From Megaleporinus macrocephalus (taxonomy: Eukaryota; Chordata; Actinopteri; Characiformes; Anostomidae): a stretch of 64,000 bases of DNA. Positions 12,429 to 23,769 of the stretch are shown here, piece by piece. The position numbers and the translations under genes were made by a program. Positions within the stretch are counted from its first letter, which is position 1. Each line of letters begins with the position of its first letter. The notes beneath the pieces are model-generated. The model was given only the letters and a program-made list of their open reading frames with translations, had not been told where the DNA came from and searched no databases. The stretch is taken from the NCBI GenBank assembly GCA_021613375.1, contig CM038720.1:14415962-14479961 (forward strand). Reading direction: 5' to 3'.

Positions 12429-12955
12429 TTGGGTGTGTCCCAAAACCTACTATGCTCCTACATAGACAGCATTTTATGTTGTAGTATGCGGTCCCGACAT
12501 GTAGACTGTCCCAATTCTTAGATACCTTAAACATGCTGTCTACTGAGGAAACTTATATTGACCTGATTTTAAAGAAGCATTGAATGCTTCCTCAGCTGCT
12601 AAAGCAATCCCATGATGCAACGCAGGCAAATCTACGAGCAGTGAAATGTTTTAAATTGTAAGTTCTCAAGCCATTGAGAATGTTCTCAAGCCATTAGCCA
12701 TTAGCTTTTCTGCTAGCGGATTTTCAAGCCTCCGGCTATTGTTTTGGATGCAGCTGGTAACTTAGCAACCAGCTAAACCACCAGTCGCATGCTGCAGTGG
12801 GCGGGAACAAACCGTGACGCAGCTGCTCTCTAGCTAGATCCTCTCAATAATCTGTGTTATGAGAAGAGATGTAATTTAGAGCACTGTTACTTAAACAGCT
12901 GCCTACCTAGACAGTGCCTACTAAGACAGCTCAGTAGGTTTTGAGACACACCCAA
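12429..12955 (+). mobile_element. MITE, GGGTGTGTC family, copy 1
   Basis: The ends TTGGGTGTGTCCCAAAACCT and AGGTTTTGAGACACACCCAA are inverted repeats. The interior contains CCCGACATGTAGACTGTCCC, CTGCTAAAGCAATCCCATGA and GCAGTGGGCGGGAACAA. There is no coding capacity. It is the same family and orientation as the copy at 12999. Confidence 0.8.
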
Positions 12956-12998
12956 TGTTTGAACCAAGAAATACATTGAATTCTAGAAGGAAGTTATC

Positions 12999-13599
12999 GG
13001 GTGTGTCTCAAAACCTAGTAAGCTACCTACATAGACCTGCCTACAATAGCATTTTACGACATAGTATGCATTCCCGACATGTAGACTGTCCCAATTCTTA
13101 GACACCTTAAACATGCTGTCTACTGAGGAACCTTATTTTGACCTGATTTTAAGGAAGCATCGGATGCTTCCTCAGCTGCTAAAGCAATCCCATGATGCAA
13201 CAAAGGCAAATCTACGAGCAGTGAAGTGGTTTTAAAATGTAAGTTATTTTGATTCTCTCTGTTGTTTTAATGTGTTTATTGTCATATAATCACACAAAAC
13301 AGTATTTTATTATCAACTCTGTAACGAGTTGTTCACCATGTTGCAGTTTTATATTCGAGCCATTAGCATTTATGCTAGCGAAATTTTAAACCTCGGGCTA
13401 TTGTTTTGGATGCCGGCTGGTAGCTAAGCAACCAGCTAAACCACCAGTCGCGTGCTGCAGTGGGCGGGAACAAGCCGTGATGCAGTCTGTCTCTAACTAG
13501 AGCGTCTCAGTAATCTGTTTTATGAGGAGAGATGTCAGACAGAACACTGCCACTTAAACCTACCTAGACAGCCTACTTAGACACTCACTAGGTTTTGAG
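12999..13599 (+). mobile_element. MITE, GGGTGTGTC family, copy 2
   Basis: It starts GGGTGTGTCTCAAAACCTAG and is collinear with copy 1, sharing the same interior words. It has about 100 additional internal bases (13220-13360) that copy 1 lacks. Its right end runs directly into an inverted copy 3. Confidence 0.8.
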
Positions 13600-13796
13600 T
13601 GTGTCTCAAAACCTAGTGAGCTGTCTAAGTAGGCATTGACTATGTAGGCAGTTGTTTAAGTAGGCAGCGTTCTGTCTGACATCTTAAAATCGTGTTTCAT
13701 GTATCTAAGAATTGGGACAGCCTACATGTCGGGAGCGTGCATACTATGGCGTTAAATGGTGTCTATGTAGACCCTCACTAGGTTTTGAGACACATC
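13600..13796 (-). mobile_element. MITE, GGGTGTGTC family, copy 3 (inverted, internally deleted)
   Basis: The reverse complement carries both family ends and only about 100 bases each of left and right subterminal sequence, joined near 13685-13700. It lies tail-to-tail with copy 2, so the junction at about 13555-13640 forms a large palindrome centred on GGTTTTGAGTGTGTCTCAAA. Confidence 0.75.
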
Positions 13797-14593
13797 TGTT
13801 ATGTTAGCTATCACAGTGGTAACCACAAGTCAGTGAGTTCAGACAAAATCTGATTTAATGCAGTTGGTTCTGTGGCTAACCGAAAAGGATCTCGCATGAA
13901 AGAGTGGAAGGTAGAGCATTAGTGAATATGTGAAATTTTACCTGGTTGCTTTGTTAAATTAAAACAAATGCAAAAACACCTTTAGTCAAATCACTTGGGT
14001 CACAGGTTCTGCAGGCTAGGCAGTGGGCAATGTCGACCCCTTGTGTACTTGCATTTTCCTTACATAATGACCAAGTCTTAACAAATAACACAGGCACTTA
14101 ATTGTCAGCATTGTTGTGTCCTGTGTGTTTTGTGGTTGCTCCATGAGGCTAGGCTGTGTTGCTGTAGGCGGCGTGAGACTGCAGTGATTTGTTGATGCCA
14201 GTTTGATAATGATAATTAGCTTTTCACTGCAGAGTAAACACATCATCTTGATAAGAAGGTATATTCTTTGGAGGTCACGCTCCCCCAGAGTTTGAACATT
14301 TTTCTGTGTGAACGTACAAGTAGGACAGTTGGGTTGGTGAAATTAAAATCCTGCTTCTTGTCTCTTGAGATGTTCTTTCTGTCATAACGGAAATTAATTG
14401 ACTTGAACTGGGAATTGAGTCTAGGGATCAAGCTTTTGCTTTTGATCATACTTTTATTATTAACTGTCAAACATGATATAAATTAGTCCATGATATATTT
14501 ATTTATGGCCTACTTCTAATCTAGATTTCTAATCTATATAGGTTAAACACCTGTACGTATGAATGACGTTTTATCTTCTCTGATTGACAGAAA

Positions 14594-14595
<2 letters not shown>
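13797..14595. other. Non-coding, unclassified
   Basis: No exon and no recognised element. The composition is AT-rich. Confidence 0.4.

Positions 14596-14641
<46 letters not shown>
14596..14641. repeat. Poly(A) followed by (AT)n
   Basis: About 17 adenines lead into about 14 AT units. A poly(A) run next to a dinucleotide microsatellite can mark an old retroelement tail, but nothing upstream supports that here. Confidence 0.95.
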
Positions 14642-14646
<5 letters not shown>

Positions 14647-15468
14647 CACTCATTGTCATTGTTTCAGTGGTCAGACTCTGTCTCCTTCTCTACCTTATCC
14701 TGTCCCATCTACCTTGTTTGCCCCCAGCTCCACTGCTGCTTTGTCTTCTCTCCACCTTTAGTCTCCTCCTTAGTCTCCCTTCCCAATCAGTGTTCTCCAG
14801 ATGTGCCTCATTAGTCTTTCTGTTTTCTTTTTGTGTTTAGTCTGCATCTAACCTAGATTCGGTTTAAGCCCCAATAAGTACAGCTGTCTTTGATTCAGAA
14901 TCAGAATCTTTATTTTGCCAGGAATGTTAGTCATACAGGGAATTTGTCTTGTTGAGAGCACACATGTATGACGTGTAACACATTAAACAAATAAAACAAG
15001 CTATTAGCAAATATTAAACTTTAAGAGAAATACCACAAAGTACAATAAATAGAGTGCAAAAGAATAATAAGGAGATGAAAATTAGCTGAAGAGAATATCT
15101 GTGCACATACATATATGGGGATTCTATACATATGAAAGTCAGAGTAGATAAAACTAGTATTAACAGAATACTATGACCATTTCTAAAATCGAACAGCTGT
15201 GCAGATAAGTGTTGTGAGCCGTAATCCAGTGAGATTTAAAGTTTAAAGTTTCAAGTTTGAAGTGTGAGGTGTTGACTGTGGTTAATGAGCTACAGCTCTG
15301 GGGAAAAAGCTGTTAGTGTGTCTTGGTGTGCTGGTGTTGATCGTCCTGTGTCTTGTACCAGAGGGAAGTGACTGGAAGAGGTGATATCCAGCATGAAAGA
15401 AGTCAGCTGTGATGTTGGCAGCTTGCTTCATCACCCTGCTGTTGTAGATATCCTGAAGCGTTGGCAGA

Positions 15469-15989
15469 CTACATCCAATGATCCGCTCTGCAGTCCTGAT
15501 TATGCGCTTGGAGTTTGGCTTGTTCTTTTGAGGTGGAGGAACTAAACCAGAAGGTTATAAGTGATGTGAGGATAGACTTTATGTTTGCTCTGTAGAGCTG
15601 AGTCATCAGGGCCTGTGACAGGTGGAATTTCTTTAGCTGGCTCAGGAAGATCTTCACTGTACTTTCTTGGATGTGGTGTTCTCCCACTTCAGGTCCCTGG
15701 ATATGGTGGTGCCCAGGAGTGAATCCACAGTGAATGCATCACAAAACCGTTGATGTTGAGGAGGGTGTGGGATTGCATCTAAAGTGCACTAGCATGTCTA
15801 CTGTCTTTTGTGTGTTGAGCAGCAGGTGGTTGCTGCTGCACCAGGAGACCAGCTGCTCGACCTCTTTTCAACACAACTGGCTATGAGGCCAATCACAGTG
15901 GTGTAATCTGCAAACTTCAGGATCTTCACAGATATTTTTTTGGAATTACAGTCATTGATGTAGAAGCTAATGAGAACAGGCAGAAGCAC
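15469..15989 (-). pseudogene. LINE reverse transcriptase remnant
   Basis: Two - strand open pieces cover the RT palm and the following C-terminal region. The piece at 15989-15798 has YINDC, then SVKILKFADYTTVIGLI. The FADD catalytic box reads FADY, so one of the paired catalytic aspartates is lost. The piece at 15687-15469 has FLSQLKKFHLSQALM, which in intact relatives lies after the RT core. The two are separated by frame changes. Confidence 0.75.
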
Positions 15990-16017
15990 ACAACCTTGTC
16001 CGGTGCAGTACTGAGGG

Positions 16018-16206
16018 TCCAGGGTTCAGTCATGGGCTGGACCTGAACCGACATGATTAAAGAGCCCTTGAGCAAGGCACCTTACCCCCAGCTTCTCCCA
16101 CGTGGCAGGGGCGTTCACTGTCCCCTGGTGTGTGTGTATGTGAGTGTTTCACTGCACAGATGGGTTAAATACGGAGGTCAAATTGCAAACACAAGTAGCA
16201 AATAAT
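16018..16206 (+). mobile_element. SINE insertion within the LINE (GAGCAAGGCACC family)
   Basis: It contains TTCAGTCATGGGCTGGA, CTTGAGCAAGGCACCTTAC, TGTCCCCTGGTGTGTGTG and CACTGCACAGATGGGTTAAA. It sits between the RT and endonuclease halves of the - strand LINE, in the opposite orientation, so it inserted after the LINE did. Confidence 0.7.
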
Positions 16207-16675
16207 TCACAATTTAAAATTCTAGGCATACCTGCAATATCCTTTTTGTCAGAAGAATACAATCAACATGACACATGAAATATAACTGGAAGTCAGGCCC
16301 TGTGTCTTTTCCCACCTTCTGTCTGCTGAGAAGGTTGTTAACATTCTGCATTGATGATGCACAGCTGAGTGGGGGCAAAGGTGGGGGAGGAAGGCGGTTG
16401 ACTGGGGGAAAAGGTTTTGCGTTCATATCTGCAGTAGAACTCATTCAGGTCGTTGGTAAGCTGGTGGTTGAGGAAAGGGGGAGTCTTTCTCATCTACTAG
16501 ATGGTGATCTGTTGAAGTCCAGTTTGTGGGATTTAAAGCAGAACTGTAACATTGTCACAGGTCCACCTCTTCACTGTCGTATCGACATGGTTGGTTTTGA
16601 GTTCCTGCCTGTATGTTGCAAATGAGCCTGTGATCTGAAAGCCAGAGAGCTACACGTGTAACGCCGTAAGCATTT

Positions 16676-17085
16676 TTAGTTGTGGTATTGCAATAATGCA
16701 AAACGTTCCCTCTTCTTGCACAAGTGACAAGCATTTGTAAGATTTGTGCTGATAAGGTCCCCCAGAATGATGATCAGTGAGTCCTGATTCTGTCTTTCTG
16801 TTTTTAGTATCTGACCAGCCAGCTGCTTCTGCATGCCGCTCGTATGCATGTCTGGTGGGACGTAAACACCGACAGTATTGTGATGTTTTTGTTGGATGAA
16901 GGGGATTAGGTTTGTTGCAACCAAACCTGTGCCCTTGGTTTGTTGATTCCTTCCCCCTCGTTTTTGCCGCTCTGCTTCAAGTCTCTGTCTGCTTTGTGAA
17001 GCTGGAAGCCAGAGAGGTGCAGCATGCTGCCCGGGGTCAGTTCAGACAGCCAGGTCTCCGTAAGCAGAGGGCAGATGTGTTTAGA
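16676..17085 (-). pseudogene. LINE endonuclease remnant
   Basis: The - strand frame 16924-16676 reads VGVYVPPDMH, then LIIILGDLISTNLTNA. This corresponds to the IYVPPxA and LGDFNxANL motifs of APE-type LINE endonucleases. The GDFN core has become GDLI, removing the conserved Asn. Just upstream (about 17085-17045) another frame gives DFLNTSALCL, matching the NSSALCFTETWL motif with the catalytic TETW part destroyed. Confidence 0.7.
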
Positions 17086-17300
17086 AAGTCCTCGTTGGCT
17101 GAGCAGAAGTAGTTCTTTATTTTGCTATTGAGAAATTGCAACAGAGGAATAAGGATGGATAAAGGTGTACGCAATGCAATCCATGCTGTCTCAGCTGCAC
17201 AAGCCCACTTGCCCTGCTGCCCCTCTGCTGGCTCCTTGCCAGGCCAGGCAGCACCAGCGCACCTGTTGTGAGTTTTTAAGAAAACTCCAGACATATTTCA

Positions 17301-17929
17301 AGACGAAACTTTATCCCTGAGTGGGAGTAACTTTTCCTACTCCAGCCATGTTTTGACATCCAATAGGCTACACAAAACAAACAATCTGGTTGCCCTTCGC
17401 AGTGCCATCTTAGATTGACAGTAATTAAAATGTTTAGCACTGCCATGTTTTTCCTGATCAAACTCTGCCTCCCAGCTAACCAGCCAGCTAACCCTGGCTT
17501 TGCTGCCTCATGATGAAGGACCGTTTTTAGCAGGCTGTACCACTACGGAAACCTTTCCGCCATGCCTTACCTAATCTAGAGCCAGTTGACAGCCCTTGGA
17601 CCAATCAGGGCAAGCTTCTGGCCATTCTGGAACAGACTTCTGATGTAGGTGGTTGTTTCAGCGGATGAATCAAATGATGCTACATAGATATCAAAAATGT
17701 AAAAAGCAGTTATTTCTCCACTCCACACTGGTTCTATGATGTCTCATATAGAAGGTTTTCGAGAAAATTGTATACCAGAGCATCTCATTGTTCTAATGAG
17801 AAACAAATACATTGCTTATCAAGCTGCAGCCATGGCCAAACAGCTTAGGAAGACCTGAAGTTAAGAATAGTTAAAAACTGAGTGAAGAGATGAGACTTCA
17901 TCATTTGCTAGCTTTACTATTATTTGGAA
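17301..17929. other. Non-coding, possibly LINE 5' flank
   Basis: No clear motif is seen. Part of 17460-17650 may be the 5' region of the adjoining LINE, but nothing diagnostic is visible. Confidence 0.3.
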
Positions 17930-18475
17930 GATATAGAAGTGATGGACAGTTTTTGCTTACTTGGATCAATGATTAACAACAAAAGATCAGTCAGTTAAGA
18001 AATACAACAATGATGAAAGAGCTTAAAAAGATCTTCAAATGGAATGATGTGTCTCTACAAGGTCCAGAATTATACAGGCTATGGCCTCTTCTATGTTTTT
18101 TTTTACCAGAGAGAAGATCTTTCTCGGAATTGAAAGCAGGGCAAGAAAAATATTGATGCCTATGAACTTTGGTGATGGTGAAGTCTTTTGAGAGAATCTT
18201 GGACAACAAAGAAACTGAACAAATTGATTCTTGACCAAATTAAGACTCACTTTTCACTCAAAGCCAAGATAATCAGACTGAAGCTGTCCTGGACATTTTA
18301 TGAGCAGAACCAATTCATTGGAAAAGACAGTAAAGTGGTAAGGACTACAAGACCGATATGTAGAAGCCTGATGACCCAAACAGAAGACAGCATATTATGG
18401 AGAGACACTATTTATATGTTTACCAGGAATCAGAGGAGGAGATATAACACAATTTATAATAATATATGTATTTAA
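17930..18475 (+). mobile_element. RTE/BovB-like LINE fossil (ORF2 C-terminus)
   Basis: With frameshifts, the + strand reads LGS-like, then KNIDAYELW, then ESWTTKKLNKLILDQIK and LKAKIIRLKLSW. This matches the RTE-clade C-terminal signature (RIDAFELWCW, SWTARRxNxSILxEI, LxxxIxRLKLxYFGH). It is heavily mutated, with stops between blocks. Confidence 0.65.
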
Positions 18476-19531
18476 GTTTTACAACTTTTTATTTATAAGA
18501 CTGTACACTGACAGAAAATGGAAAAAAGTTTTTGGAATATGTGATACGTTTCAAGCATAAAGTCACATAATTCAGTTCTGCCTATTGTTGCTTGGCACAC
18601 GGCGTAAACACATGCCTACACCAAACATTTCACACATGACCCCAGAAGCTTTGCATATGCAACCACCTTATAAAACGCAGTGGCAGTTCACTTCAGTGGG
18701 CTCGGGGGCTGGTGACTGGAAACAACTGGCCCTACAGATGGTCAGATCATGCTGTCTAGCTTTTAAAATGTCTAAACAAGCTCGGCACAATATGCTCCCA
18801 GCACGGACTGGTGGTTTACGCCCCCAAATGAAGAGTGGAACGAGGTTAAAGGTGGCTTCTTGTCAGAACTTTCCGTTCCACCTTAAATGGTACAAGCGAG
18901 TGTGAGTTATGTATTGTTACCCTGTGAGACTATACTGTCACTCGGTCAGCCCTCCATGCTGCAGACTAAGGTTCAGTTTCCCTCCAGTCCTCGAGCAAGA
19001 CTCTGCATTTACCCATTTTTGTAAAATGATCAAGTTGTGAGTGGCTCTGGATTAGTGCGTCAGTGTCTGTCAAGAGTGTGCATGTAAAAGTCTATAAAAA
19101 CAAAAACAGATGGTGGGACTTGCTGTCTTGCCTGTTTATATCTGGCATCTTGGTTAGCGCTGTAAAACTATGATTTCTGAGTCATTTTGCTCCAGTAGGT
19201 CGCATTACCAGCTGTTTTTTATATTCACTGGCAGTAGAATATCAGGAAGTTGTTTTATAACTGACAGAATATAAGGCATAAGTAATTAAACACAATTTGA
19301 GGAAGAAGACAAGCTAAGCTTAAATAACTTACAGCCATTTCGTCTTACTGTAGTTGTTTAGCGACCACAAAGCCCTCTTGAATCTATAAATTGCACATAT
19401 CAGTGAGATTCTCCTCCTCTAAGTAAAATATTTTACAGTACTCATCAGTAAACATTAGCCAAGTCAGCAGTGTAACTATAATCAGGCATTCTTTGAAATT
19501 AAAGAAAACACATTTGAGCCTTGCTACCTAA
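18476..19531. other. Non-coding
   Basis: No exon or classified repeat. The open frame at 18585-18905 has no recognisable motif. Confidence 0.4.
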
Positions 19532-19693
19532 AGGGAACCCTGGCTTGTAACACATGTAAGCCTTAATATGGTGTAATGACTAAATTATTAAGACACGTTG
19601 ACGAAAATCACAAAAAGTAACAGATTTATTTGATTTCATGTAAAATCCAGCTGCACGTAGGTTGTTGTAACTACTGACGTGCACAGCAAGTAG

Positions 19694-19701
19694 TGACGTC
19701 A
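19694..19701. promoter_or_regulatory. Palindromic CRE (TGACGTCA), left copy
   Basis: A full consensus cAMP-response element within the transposon at 19532-20752. Its partner is at 20563-20570. Binding and activity are untested; the match alone is what the sequence shows. Confidence 0.5.
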
Positions 19702-20562
19702 AATGGTTGCAGGAACAGCCCATCGTGCTCGAGCACAGCTAGCTAGCTAAACATAGCTACTGTTCAGCCTTTACAGTTTGAGCCAGAACACAACATTTCT
19801 GACAACAGCGGCGACATCACACACCAAGTGAATCAAAATGATGAACAGAGAGACGTGGAGGTGAGAGTGGGACACCGTGCTGGAGTTGTTGTGAAACTGT
19901 GTGTTGGTGTTGACGGAGAAGGAGAGTGTCTGTTAAAGGAGCTCCGCTTTCTAGCACGAAACATTCACGCTCAATAAACAGCTACACACACTGAACGGGA
20001 GTTTCTCTTAACTTACTAACTCGTTTATTAGTGAAGTATTATGTTCACTACAACGGCTGTACTTTCACATTCAGGATCCGCAAACGAGGGAGAAGCGGCT
20101 GACGCCAACGCTAAACATTGCTGGTGGGACGCCAGGAGAGAATCCAGCGCATGATCATGTTCGCGTTTCTTTGCGTGGTTCTCCATAATCTGGAGATTTT
20201 GGACTTCCTGTGTGTGGAAACTGTGGCACTGCATTGTGTTTTAGCCTACGCGTAAAACCAACAGCATCAAGTCTCTCACCAGTGGTGGTCTACTGAACGA
20301 CTCAGACTAATGGAGACTGAAGTGAGGAGAGCAGAGCGGCGGGTCTTCTGGTAGCTCTGTTGGTCCACACGCTGCTTCACTAACTATTCTCCTTGTTTAT
20401 GTTTGGGAAAGCTGTTTAGACTAATATCAGTCTTTCAGTCTGTCTTTCCACTGGAAATAACATCCAATTGCAACACAATGTACATGATTTTCTTTAAGCT
20501 AGGTTAGCTAACTAACATTTACTCCTTCCAACCGCAGTCAAGTTTAGCGCGCTGCAACCATT

Positions 20563-20570
20563 TGACGTCA
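20563..20570. promoter_or_regulatory. Palindromic CRE (TGACGTCA), right copy
   Basis: The mirror copy of the CRE inside the inner inverted repeat of the same transposon, about 415 bases upstream of the PDE4D7-type exon. Confidence 0.5.
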
Positions 20571-20985
20571 TCTACCTAACAGGCTTTGCGCGTCAGAAAT
20601 AATGGCTGCGTCCATATGTCAAATATTTAGAAATAAAAGCGTTAATTTATGAATAAATCTGTTATTTTTGTCATTTTTTTACAACACGTCTTAACAATTT
20701 GGAGTCATTACACCATATTAAGGCTTACAAGTGTTACCAGCCGGGGTTCCCTTTAATAAAATAGCCATCTAAGTTCATGTTGCTCTTGCAGTATTTACTG
20801 CTCTTGTTGCTCGCTCTCCTTCACTCACTCTCTCTCTCTCTCCTTCCTCCAGCCTGAGCTGTGTACACAGACTGCTCAAATTCAAAGCACATGGTTTTTA
20901 TGCTGTTGTTTTATTTTTTATTCTATGTGCTGCTGTAATACCCTAGTTCATCCTAGACCTGGTGTTTGTCTGTGTATTGTCAAAG

Positions 20986-21218
20986 GTGTCTGATGGATGT
21001 CAGGAACCTCCAGATGCGGATGCCGGTCCTGCTACAGGCCCTGAGTCCATTCAGGTTCGTAGACTGTCCTCCAGAAATCTACAGCTGCCCCCCCTGGCCT
21101 TCAGACAGGCTGAGCAGAATGACTGGGAGCGCAAAGAGACAGAACAGATGCTCCGACCCACCTCTCTGGCAATTCGTATCCCACCACTCATCGCCATCAC
21201 CTCAGCCGACACTAGCAG
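20986..21218 (+). CDS. pde4d: pde4d, PDE4D7-type isoform exon
   Basis: This exon encodes part of the unique N-terminus of long isoform PDE4D7, a cAMP-hydrolysing phosphodiesterase. The translation contains VRRLSSRNLQLPPLAFRQAE and, after a variable stretch, LRPTSLAIRIPPLIAITSAD. These match the PDE4D7 blocks RRLSCRNIQLPPLAFRQ and RPTSLPLKILPLIAITSA; the related PDE4A/B exons have PLSQRQ instead, which argues for 4D. RRLS (21058-21069) is the conserved protein kinase A site (Ser42 in human PDE4D7). The 3' end is AG|GTGAGC, leaving two bases of a split codon. The start is less certain: acceptor AG at 20984-20985 after a T-rich tract is preferred, but AG at 21002-21003 keeps the same frame. The upstream exon with the start Met was not found in the window and may lie to its left. 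Confidence 0.88.
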
Positions 21219-23769
21219 GTGAGCACAGTCCATCGCTGATGTGGTTGAGATGATTACTGAAGATCTTAACTTAACTGAACATTACAGTGGGATTGTATTA
21301 TATTAGGAATATTTTAAACATAAAGGTTCAAAGACCGTTGTGCAGGCACATACACACAGCAAAGGTGGGCTTGAGCCACTGCCCCTTTGTCCTTGATGTT
21401 CTCTTGGTTAGAGTGTATGTTGTAAAAATGTACATTGTATTGCAGTCCTGTAAGATCAGGTCCAGTGAGCCTCACCCTAGCAACAGAGCTACTTATTTAT
21501 TTATCGCTTATGGTCTATACTCATGGTCTATGCATAGATAGTAATGTAGGTCTTTAAAAAACTCTTAACATTATGTTTTTTCTACATTTAGGATTTATCT
21601 GAAAAAATGTCTGTAAGAAAGATGACAATATACAACGTATATCCCCCACTCCATCCCAAAATGGCCCTGCAATAATGAAAAAAGGATTTTACATTTATTT
21701 ATTTATTGATAATTTATTTTCCCTAAAGTACAACAGTGTGTGTTGATAGGATAATAGGCATGATTAAATAAAATAAATAATAATAAATAATAATAAAAAA
21801 GTTAATAAAAGACATAAATTAAATAAAAATAGTACAAACAAAAGTACAGTGTGTAAATTACATGTCGCACATGTGTGTTTGGTGAACTGAGTGTCTGTTT
21901 CGCCAGCTGCCATATTTGTTTTTGTTTATGTCAAGATTCTATTAATTGAACAATCAATACAAAGACTATTGTTCTGTAGAAACACATACATGTGAGTGTG
22001 GTTACATACCATTTCTGTTCAGCTAGAATATCTGTGAAAAAATGTCCAATACACTGGAAGTTTAGGAATAAGGAGTTTAGGAATATCACAAGTTATACTA
22101 AATTGAACAGAATACGTTCCCAGTATTATGCATTTTACAGCATGACATTTGACTATATTAAATTCACAAAGTGCATCATCTTGATTTATAAAAAAGAATG
22201 AAAATTTAATAAGTGAATATTGTGTGAATTATATGATTTCTGCACACGCCCACTGTTTTGTGTGAATCAGAACATTTTAACATTAATGCAATAATATTGA
22301 AAATCTCTGTAATTGTGGTTACTGTTTATGTTTGGAAACTTTCTTTCTGTCTTATTCACAGCCTAGTCAGTGTGGATAATGACATGGTGTGAGTACAAGT
22401 GTCCTTAGCTGGAGTTCAGTGTCCTTCAGAGACAGTGTACAGGGCTGAGTGTACTGCAGATGCTGCATTACTCACTGTAGTACTTAATAGTAACACATTC
22501 AATTTTTTGATTGACGAGTAAACTTAAGCTGTTTGTCCCTTTTATGACATTGTCATTTTTCAAATAGTATGAAGTGGTCACGTATGTAAGTAGGGAGAAA
22601 ACTAAGAAAACAGTTGTTATTTTGTTGTTCAGCCTATTGTCCATGCTTACACTGCGTGCCCCTGAATGATGGAACAGTTGAGTTCTTTAAGGACAAATGG
22701 CTCAAATGGTTGAATAATGTCCTTCTCGATTGTATGCAAGCAGATGAATGTTTGCTCAGACTGTATATCAATAACAATATATGAATATTGTTCATTTCAA
22801 ATTTGTCTAGCATACAGTGCATGTCTGTAATTGTTAACCACTGTGATACTTATAATGGTATAGCCACTTTACAGAGTGCCAAAAAGATGGTAATATTAAA
22901 AAATGTTCCAAATAATTTAATTTGTATATTCTTGAATTTTACTCGAACCATGGCACTATGTATATAAAATACTAAAAGAAGAATAAAAGTTTAGTTCTGG
23001 ATCTTATGTATTTAGGAATTATATCTGTTTAAGGTATAGGACACCAGAAATTTGTTATTTTTACATAATAGCATTATCATGAAAGTACTGTGCTGTGAGT
23101 TTAAAGTCAGTTCTGCCAGGAAGACTCATAAGAAAGGGAAGAAAATTTGAATCATCATAATCATAATAAGACATTTTACAATTGTTTGGAAATTAAGAGT
23201 CTTTGACGTAGCCCCCGTCCTTGTTCCAGTGAGAGCACTGAAATCCTTGCAGCACTTAAAACCAGCAGAAGAAATAGGCGAGTCATTTTAAAGACAGCTG
23301 TAGGCCAGTAATGTGGTTAGGAGTAATTAATGTATGTATGATGTGCCATTAGAGCCTTCCTGGCAGAACTTTCTCCAAGCCATCCAAGGACCACCCTTAC
23401 TTTTATTTAATTTCCAGCCAAAATTGTCATTATGTACAAGTTATTCATTTTCCAGTGCCAGAAAAAAGTATAAGATAATTACACAGAGCCTCTGACACTA
23501 ATCAGTATATCAGAACAATGACACTACCACTGTATCAAGTCTAACAGTGTTCAGTGTGTCTACTCTTTACTTTCGTGCAGCTGCTGCCACTTTAATTCTT
23601 CCATCCTTCTGATCTTAAAAACCAGTTACAGCTGCCAATAAAAACTGCTCTGAAAGATCTCACTGACATTATGTTGTCCTTCAAACAGACACTAACATTC
23701 ACACAAGCAGCTGCCCGAACTCACCATGGCTGCCTTTGTTCTCGTACGTGCATCTAAAATGGTTAAAGG
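21219..23769. other. pde4d intron, AT-rich
   Basis: It follows the PDE4D7 exon donor. A simple A/T-rich tract with AAT and TAAA units lies at about 21690-21830. No other exon, tRNA or clear transposon could be recognised. Confidence 0.5.

Larger units (their letters stand above)
14890..17300 (-). mobile_element. Decayed APE-type LINE (endonuclease plus reverse transcriptase)
   Basis: Read on the - strand, this is a non-LTR retrotransposon from a 5' endonuclease region (about 17090-16676) to reverse transcriptase (about 15989-15469) and a 3' end near 14890 (AGAATCAGAATCTTTATT on the + strand). Family motifs visible: SALCL and VGVYVPPD (endonuclease), and SVKILKFADYTT and LSQLKKFHLSQALM (RT). 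The closest familiar fish LINEs are CR1/L2/Rex1-like, but I cannot choose between these clades. Frameshifts, stops and an inserted SINE (16018-16206) show it is dead. Confidence 0.8.
19532..20752. mobile_element. Non-autonomous DNA transposon with ~110-bp TIRs
   Basis: The left end (AGGGAACCCTGGCTTGTAAC) and right end, read inward (AGGGAACCCCGGCTGGTAAC), stay alignable for roughly 110 bases. The flanks are CTAA (19528-19531) and TTAA (20753-20756), suggesting a TTAA target site as in piggyBac or Kolobok; a TA duplication is the alternative. An inner inverted pair, TGACGTCAAATGGTTGCAG, lies at 19694-19712 and on the opposite strand ending at 20570. The 1.2-kb interior has no transposase motif. 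It ends 233 bases before the pde4d exon at 20986. Confidence 0.85.

Noticed and set aside
1..20985. PDE4D7 start exon (MKRNTCDLL-like)
   Set aside because: No matching sequence was recognised. It may be short, diverged or left of the window.
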